Positions 57,412 to 64,000 of a DNA stretch of 64,000 nt are shown here, piece by piece. Positions within the stretch are counted from its first letter, which is position 1, and the number at the start of each line of letters is the position of its first letter. The notes under the pieces were generated by a model. That model was not told the DNA's origin. It saw nothing but the letters and a program-made list of their open reading frames with translations, and did not search any database. The stretch comes from Bedellia somnulentella (Eukaryota > Arthropoda > Insecta > Lepidoptera > Bedelliidae): positions 26,830,875 to 26,894,874 of the forward strand of contig OY755170.1 in assembly GCA_963576735.1 (NCBI GenBank). The letters are read 5' to 3'. The position numbers and the translations under genes are program-made.

Positions 57412-60400
57412 TTAAGTTTCCCAACCTAATTCAGACCAGAAGGACAAAAGCTTATCCAAGTCAGCCATTGCCTCTGGTAGCGACTTTTTGGATCCGATGG
57501 TGTTATTTCGGATATCGGTTACTCCGTTGCATTCCTGGAGCACATGAGTGACCGTTTCGTCCGCCTCCATGCACGCACGGCACAGAGGGCTGTCGGTGAT
57601 GCCTAGAGTGTGGAAGTGTTTGTTTAGGGCATAGTGCCCTGTGATAACACCCACTAGAGTTCGTAGATTTGGTCTGCTAAGGCGTAAGGCATATCTGGTC
57701 AGATTTTTCCTAAGAGTTGGCATTGCCTCTTTAGACTGTCTGCAGCCAGGCGTGCCTTGCCAACACGCGCTTGCTAGGGTTTGTGTGCGTTCCCTTAGCC
57801 ACGTGCGCAGCTGATTGAATGGAAGAGGTATTATGGGTTCGGGTCCGTACAGAGACATAGCCGATCCCCCTCTAGCCAGCTCATCAGCCGCATCATTGCC
57901 TAAGGACCCACTATGGCCTTTTATCCATTGTAGGATAATATTGTTGTCCTGCGCCACTTCTTCTAAGGCTTGGTGACATTCCAGGACTAGACCTGAAGTG
58001 TATTCGCTTCGATTGAGGGCTTGCAGGACAGAAGTGCTGTCCGATATAATTTTTATGGTCATTTCTGAGTTTTTTCTTGCTTTTATGGCCTGGGCAGCTT
58101 GGATGATTCCAAGACATTCGGCCTGAAAAACAGTGTTATATTGGCCCAGGCTTTTTGATATTCTTATATTTAGATCTAGGGAGTGTGTGCCAGCCCCCGT
58201 GCCTTGATTGGTCTTAGACCCATCAGTATACACACGTAACTCCTTAGGGCCAGAGAAGTCTGACTTTTCTTCGTCAAGTATAACCCGATAGTTATGTTTG
58301 GATCTAATAGTTTTGGTGATCCTATCACACGGAGCGGCCAGTAGGGGCTGGTCTTTCAACGCTTCTGTGAGTATTTCAGTATGTAGGATTCTGGAGTCGT
58401 TGCTTAGGTGTCCTGCTCTCTGTAGCCTTACAGCAGAGATGGCTGCTTCTTGCTGTATTTATAAATACAGTGGGGGGAGATTTAGTAAGGCTTGTAGTGC
58501 GGCTGTAGGCGTAGTGCACATGCAGCCCGTTATTGCTAGACAAGCCTGTCGTTGCATCTTGTCTAATTCATGTTGGGCTGTAACAAGTTTCGTTCTTGGC
58601 CACCAGATCAGAGCTCCGTAGGTTATCACCGGTCTGATGACAGTGGTATAAAGCCAGTGTGTGATTCTCGGTTTGAGTCCCCAGTTCTTACCCAAGATTC
58701 TTTTACATTGCCAAAGGGTTGCGCTGGCTTTTTTTATTACCTTTTCTAAGTGTGGTTTCCAGTTAAGTTTATCATCTAGGGTGATTCCTAGATATTTTAC
58801 TGTTTTGGATAAAGTAAGTTGCGTGCCAAACAACTTAGGAGGGTCAAACGGCGGTAGTTTCCGTTTGCGAGTAAAGAGAATTAGTTCAGTCTTCTTAGGA
58901 TTGACGTGTAGGTCAAAATCTTTACACCATTTTTCAACCACCCTCAAAGCGTGACCCATTTGATTGCAGAGGGTGTTCGCATGGTTTCCGTTTATGAGAA
59001 TCGTGAGATCGTCTGCATAGCCAATAGTTAGGTAGCCTTGCATGTTTAGTCTTTTAATGAGTGAGTCGACCACCATGTTCCAGAGCAGTGGGGATAAAAC
59101 ACCTCCTTGAGGACAACCCCTTGTCACCACCGCTCTGTTGGTGTCATTAACAGTTATTTGTACCGCTCTGAGTTTCAACATGTTTACTATCCAGCCCCGC
59201 AGTGTGGGATTAACATGGAATTTTTCCAGGGCTCTATTGATACTTGGGATATTAGTTTTATCGAAGGCACCTTCAATGTCTATGAAGGTGCATAATGAGG
59301 ACAACTTAGTGCTGAGAGCACACTCAATTTTGGAAACAACTCTGTGGAGAGCTGTTTCGGTTGATTTGTCCTTCGTGTAGGCATGCTGTTGAGTATGTAG
59401 GGGCTTTTTTGTTAATATCTCCTCTCTAATGAACCTGTCACAGAGTCTCTCTAGTGTTTTTAAGAGAAAAGAAGTTAGGCTAATGGGTCTAAAGGATTTG
59501 GGGTCTGTATAGTCAGATTTTCCAGGTTTGGGAATGAAGGTCACTTTAACCTCCCGCCATGGTAGGGGGGTATATCTGTGCGCCATGCACGATTGGTAAA
59601 GTTTCACCAACCACGGGGTGATGATATCTCTGGCCCACTGTAGTAATGCCGGAATTATGCCGTCAAGTCCCGGCGATTTGAAGGGGTTGAAGGTTTTGAT
59701 TGCCCATTCAACTCTATCTTGTGTGACTATCTTTTCAGCTTGGGATACATCTATGTTCGTGGGGCTGCTGATTGGTTCCTCTGGCCAGTACACTTCATCA
59801 GTGTGACGGCAGTCTGGGAAGTGGCATTCCAGTAGCAATTTGTGTGTTTCTGTATGTGTGGTAGTGTATGTTTCATCTGGTTTTTTTAACGGCCCTACGG
59901 TGAGATTATTATCTGAAGCCAGGAGTTTCCTGATTCTCGCCGCCTTATTGTTTGATTCTATTGATTCGCAGTATTTCCGCCAAGCTTTCCTTCTGCGTGA
60001 TCTAGTAAGTTTTTTGTATTTTCTTAGGAATAATTTGTATTCTTCCCAGTCATCTGGTATTCTGGAGTTTTTGGCTTTGTTAAAGAGATTACGGAGTTCA
60101 CCGCGCATAGATTCGAGTTCCCCATCCCACCATCTACTAGACTCTTTTCCTGGAGTTGTGGGTTTCCTAAGGGGGCATGACGCCTCGTAAGATTTGGTGA
60201 TAGCATCAGTGAGAAATTTGACAATGTCTTCAATCGCTACTGTACTATCTAGATTTGGCGCGGTTGCGGAGGTTAACTCGTCTCTCAGTAATGTTCGATA
60301 TTTCAGGACATTCGTTGTCCGTGGGTTACGTTTGGATGGCTGTTCGGGAAATTGGTTAGATAGATCGAAACAGATTCGCCTATGGTCGGAGCAACTTACA

Positions 60401-60783
60401 TCTTGAGACACATGCCAATTCGTTACAAGATGAGAAGCTCCTCTACTAACTAAGGTTATATCTACTATTGTTTGCCCTCGGGATGTGACCCATGTTGGTT
60501 CGGATCCTACGTTAGCTACATTTAGGTTAGTGGAGAATAAATATGTTGATAGTACCTCTCCTCTGGAATTTGATTTCTGACACCCCCAGAGCGGGTGATG
60601 TGCGTTCGCGTCAGCCCCAATGACGATCTCTGTTCGGAGCGTCTCGCAGTACCGCACAAGTTCAGCTAGCTCCTTTGGTGGGCAGTCCTCAGCATCGCCG
60701 GGCATATAGCAGGAGGCCAGCACCATCTCTGGTAGGCCCGTATCAGCTGTCTGGATCTTGACAGCGATCAGGTCCCTAGGTCC
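57412..60783 (-). pseudogene. Non-LTR endonuclease/reverse transcriptase/RNase H polyprotein, truncated
   Basis: One continuous frame broken only by a TAA at 58456-58458 (context NLPPLYL stop IQQEAA). Endonuclease remnant: EIVIGADANAHHPLWG, TIVDITLVS, CSDHRRI. RT: FNPFKSPGLDGIIPALLQWA, SFRPISLTSFLLKTLERL, FIDIEGAFDKT, CPQGGVLSPLLWN, GYADDLTILI. RNase [65 protein letters not shown]-terminal CRACMEADETVTHVLQEC. Loss of the 5' part removes ORF1 and the endonuclease N-lobe, so this copy cannot be autonomous. Confidence 0.9.
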
Positions 60784-60792
60784 CTGTCTCCG
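60784..60792. repeat. Target-site duplication, 5' copy
   Basis: CTGTCTCCG, identical to 57308-57316. Removing one copy and the insert restores an open gag reading frame. Confidence 0.88.
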
Positions 60793-60814
60793 ATGTGGAT
60801 GGATCTTCCTCCAT
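60793..60814 (-). pseudogene. DIRS gag, N-terminal piece (cut by nested insertion)
   Basis: An ATG at 60814 opens a frame MEEDPSTS that runs into the target duplication at 60784-60792 and is interrupted by the LINE. The same frame continues on the other side of the insertion at 57307 downward (REERRSQTVVHPEV). Recognised by continuity of frame across the duplication. Confidence 0.75.
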
Positions 60815-61119
60815 ATCTGAAATTGCAGTCCTAACGGAAATAATCCGTTAGCAAGGAAGACGTTATTTTTATGGAATGAATTATAATTTTTATATTTAGT
60901 TGGGTACTTAAACTACCCACAGATAACATAAAACTGAAAATCATTTATTAAAACGATCTATAAATGTCTTAGACATACAGGACCATTACAGTTAGTCTTG
61001 CTTTCTGTTATTTGCAATAATGTGCGTAACACCATAAATAGTAAAATAATAAAAATATTCACACATGTTATAATAAAACGCTAGGTTGACGTGCATGCAA
61101 TGAATACTCATCGCTTGAA

Positions 61120-61215
61120 AGATGTATCAATGCGAATAAAACCCGAAGGGTTTGCCAGCATCATATAAAGTGGCGATCGGTAATCTCTACCTACCCCATT
61201 GGGAAATGGGGGCGT
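61120..61215 (+). repeat. Dispersed repeat family B
   Basis: Inside the DIRS element near its right end: GGGTTTGCCAGCATCATATA to GGGGGCGTGAATATATGTAA. It is a second, older-looking insertion in the DIRS 5' region. Confidence 0.75.
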
Positions 61216-61636
61216 GAATATATGTAAATTAATTGAATTCTAACCACAAAAAGCGGTCAACAGTCACCCAACCACATCTTAATTTTTTTCGTTTATTACC
61301 GAAAATCAATTTCAAACATCGAACGGAAAAATCCGTTATTTAAATATATTTATTTAAAGTATTTGAAAAATTTTCATAATCTCACAGTGCTTTATGTAGT
61401 TCACATGGATTATTCAACACGTGGTATTCAGGGTGCACTGTGCCAAAGTTTGCAACTATATAGTCCAAAAAGTACTTACTCAGATAAATGCCTTAGCAGA
61501 ATATGATTTAAACTATTTTTAACCAAAACTTACACACTTTAATTCTTTCGACTGTAACTGTGAATTGCGACAATCGATCGAACTGAGCAACGATGTTACT
61601 CGCGCACGACCGTCTCGATCGGTAATCAAAACGCCA

Positions 61637-61803
61637 AATGATTCGAAAGCGACACAACTTTCAATGGCGGACTGCGTAGTGGGACCAAACTAGTGGGGAG
61701 CGGAAGTTGCGGTTGAAAATCATGGGTGGATCGCCAACCGGAAGCGACATTCGACGTAGGAATCAGTAACGCTACTCTCATATTTTATTTAGGCTTTGAA
61801 GAA
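61637..61803 (-). repeat. Right inverted terminal repeat of the DIRS-like element
   Basis: Partner of 52729-52895. The element's right end continues about 19 bp further to GTTTAAT at 61816-61822. Confidence 0.93.
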
Positions 61804-61822
61804 CGGTACAGTACTGTTTAAT

Positions 61823-64000
61823 ATACTATGAACCCTATAAAGTGGTGATTAATCCTATCCTATTAATATTATAAATGTGAAAGTTAAGATGTTTGGATGT
61901 TTATGTGTATGAGGCGAAAAGGCTCCTCAAGTACTTAATGTATATAAATGAAATTTGGTAGAATGCTAGATAATGACCAAAATTAACAATTATGATACTT
62001 TTTATCCTAGAAAAAATAGACCAATAAAATATTCCCGGCTGATTAAACTAAGAGTACTGGAAAAAACGCCTTTATTTGGGCGTTTTTCAAATAAATGGCC
62101 CGCTACGCAACCGGAATTCCGGTTTTCAAATATTCAATATCATTGTTGAATTCGTTACAGTTTTATAGAATATTTATTAAACTTCGCAAAAAATATAACA
62201 GTTCGGCATTTAAATAAATAATTTGACCAGAAAATATTTTTTTCTACATCAAACAGCACTTGAAAAGTTCCTATTCGTTACGTTGCAAATGTATTGATAT
62301 TAAAAAAAGGCTGTAATATTTTTATGTTTTTTATTTAAAGTTATATTACTTAACTTAGTTATCAACTAATTTAACATATATAAAGACTATGCCATGATTA
62401 TTTTCATTAAATTAAAACAAAATTACCTCCAGTAAGAAACACTTTTCTGACAATAGACCAACTTTTAACACGTTTTTAAGAAACATCCAATATATTTAAC
62501 AACTAGCTCTTGGAACAAACGATAGAAAATATATTGATAAGCATCATCAAGCTTTAATATCTGACATATCTTATAAAAATACAAAAACAAATGGTATTTT
62601 CTTAATTAACTCACAGCACGATAGTTACGACAGGGAAATGTCTTGTTAGTATTTGGAATATAAGGCTGCGTTCACAAAGCTATGTATTGCGCCTATCATA
62701 AACTATATCAAAATAATTATCAGTCAAAATACTAAAAGTACAGCAACATCAATAAGGATACAATTATATAATAAATAAATACCCTGTCCTACCAAAAGTT
62801 GAAAAAACTAAGTTTCGGACTTCAAAAGTATGTAGGTAAAATTACGTGCCTAGACTATAGAGAATTTCGTTATCACAATGTACAATGTACAATGGACAAT
62901 GGTTGTAATGCTAAATGATGAAAAGTTGCACACCTGAAAAAATTGTAACGTTATATGAGAATCATTACTTTCTGCTTCCAGTACAATAAAATACTTTGCA
63001 ACAGTCCGTACCTATTAAAAGTTGTAAATTGCAGTTATGACACCTGCTTGCTAGTAAAGTGTTACTTTCTGTAGCCATCGTCTATTTGTGAGGAGTTTTA
63101 AATCAAAACTAGTCGAAAAATTTACAATATTTAGAACAATTCCATACTTCTTAGAGAAACTTGCATTTTTAGAATAGTTGAAATCATAAAACAAAGCAGA
63201 AGGTAGATCTGAAAAGAAAATGAGGTAGGTACCCTGCTCATTTTCTTCTTCTTCTTCAGAACTACTTTAAATAACACTAAACAAGCCGAACCAGATAACC
63301 TATTAAATATTCATATAATGCAAATTCGTAGTAAACGATAACTATAGCAATGAGATCGCGGCTTTATGGTTCCAGTTAGTAATCAAAATCATTCCGCCTG
63401 TATATAACGTTATGATCATGACGTTACGAAAGTCCATTTTTAAAAATTAAAACCTTAAAATACATCAAAATACAATATATTCGATCATTTCCATTCTTTT
63501 AAATGATACCTAAATACTTCGTTCGAACGGTAATAAGAAGTGTTCGTGTGGAAACAATAATATCATTACACAAAAAATCGTACTTACGGGAGCAAAATTT
63601 TGGTCCAAGCTCAGGTCGCAACTGGAAAACGGTTTTAACCACAAACTATATAGAGATTACTACGTAATGTTTTAACAAAACATCACAGACAATATAGGGT
63701 ATAACATCTTTGACTATGAACACTATAGACAAAGCGATGTTACGTCATCCATTTTAAAAAGAGAAGCCCTTATTTAAGATCTTATATGTTAAAAAGAGAC
63801 ACAAAACTTTATTGTCATCTCTATCGCGTAACCCGTTTTGTTGATGTCACACTTTTAAATTGTGACAAACAAAGCGTCGACTTGTGAGCGATTTTAGTTT
63901 TCTTTTGATTTTGAGAAAGATTTTATTCATTTGTATATTGTTATTTTGACAAAAGAGACTCCATTAATTAAGTTATTGTTTAGTGAGGTATGGTTGGGTG
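61823..64000. other. Intergenic, no gene seen
   Basis: AT-rich with no long frame, repeat family or RNA gene recognised. There is a small hairpin AAAACGCC/GGCGTTTT near 62066-62090. Confidence 0.55.

Larger units (their letters stand above)
57317..60783 (-). mobile_element. 5'-truncated RNase H-bearing non-LTR retrotransposon (I/LOA-like) nested in the DIRS gag
   Basis: Flanked by CTGTCTCCG at 60784-60792 and 57308-57316, a 9 bp target duplication (possibly 11 bp). It ends at its 3' side (low coordinate) with an (AAT)n tail. The 5' end is truncated within the endonuclease domain (first residues GPRDLIAVKIQ). Coding order: APE-type endonuclease C-part, RT, RNase H, CxxC...H...C tail. The RNase H after the RT points to the I/LOA group rather than R1/TRAS or Jockey (family knowledge); the exact clade is not determined. 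Confidence 0.92.
52676..61822 (-). mobile_element. DIRS-type tyrosine-recombinase retrotransposon, structurally complete, coding-defective, with nested LINE
   Basis: Coding strand is minus. Order from the right: gag (split by a nested insertion), RT/RNase H, tyrosine recombinase. The 167 bp inverted repeats (52729-52895 and 61637-61803) and the internal complementary region at 52935-53042 are the hallmark of DIRS1-like elements, which replicate through a circle and integrate with a tyrosine recombinase instead of an integrase. Both ends carry GTTTAAT; no target duplication is expected or seen. Without the nested insertion and one target-duplication copy, the element is about 5.7 kb. Damage: frameshifts or stops in gag near 57080 and 56982, frameshift near 55977, stops near 55868 and 54839, and a break in the recombinase near 53690-53640. 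It is therefore probably non-autonomous now. Confidence 0.93.

Noticed and set aside
62060..62095. Rho-independent-like hairpin
   Set aside because: A GC stem followed by T-rich sequence resembles a bacterial terminator, but the context is eukaryotic and no transcript ends are known here.
1..64000. CRISPR array, bacterial operon, integrated virus or prophage
   Set aside because: No regular short repeat/spacer series, no prokaryotic gene order and no viral structural or replication gene was found; the RT-bearing units are a DIRS element and LINEs.

Overview
This window looks like chromosomal DNA from a moth or butterfly (inference). It is AT-rich and eukaryotic, with short exons separated by large introns that use GT/AG splice sites, and it is crowded with SINEs, MITEs and retrotransposon pieces. 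No bacterial, organellar or viral gene organisation is seen. Apart from transposon proteins, almost all long open frames are chance frames; the cellular genes had to be assembled exon by exon from splice signals and reading phase.

Two cellular genes are supported, both on the minus strand. (1) A complete baboon (babo) gene, the insect TGF-beta/activin type I receptor kinase, runs from a signal-peptide exon near 30.98 kb to a stop at 10,296. It carries three phase-compatible alternative ligand-binding exons (21,668-21,822; 21,051-21,202; 20,784-20,908), so one kinase can be joined to three different ectodomains. Isoforms are predicted at 519, 518 and 509 aa. The intron after the L45-loop exon holds a decaying tandem array of partial copies of that exon together with its 5' splice site. 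(2) A complete ABHD16A-type phosphatidylserine lipase gene (9 exons, 51,222 to 40,473, predicted 487 aa) carries a GXSXG nucleophile. Its 5.6 kb intron 2 contains a GC-rich tandem array of units about 0.8 kb apart and a long foldback element.

At 52.68-61.82 kb lies a structurally complete but coding-defective DIRS-type tyrosine-recombinase retrotransposon: gag, RT/RNase H and recombinase coding regions, 167 bp inverted terminal repeats and an internal complementary region that joins both end sequences. Inside its gag region sits a 5'-truncated, RNase H-bearing non-LTR retrotransposon (57,317-60,783) flanked by a 9 bp target-site duplication.

The remaining sequence (0-10 kb, the large introns, 31-40 kb, 61.8-64 kb) is intergenic or intronic. 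It holds at least three SINE-like or LINE-tail families in many copies, several palindromic or TIR-bearing non-autonomous DNA elements, tRNA-like SINE heads, an RNase H remnant in babo intron 1 and simple repeats.

I did not find a wholly new biological system. The observations I consider most worth checking are the three-way alternative exon cassette, the tandem array of exon-end/splice-donor copies in babo, the intact DIRS end/internal-repeat architecture with its nested insertion, and the GC-rich tandem array in the lipase intron.
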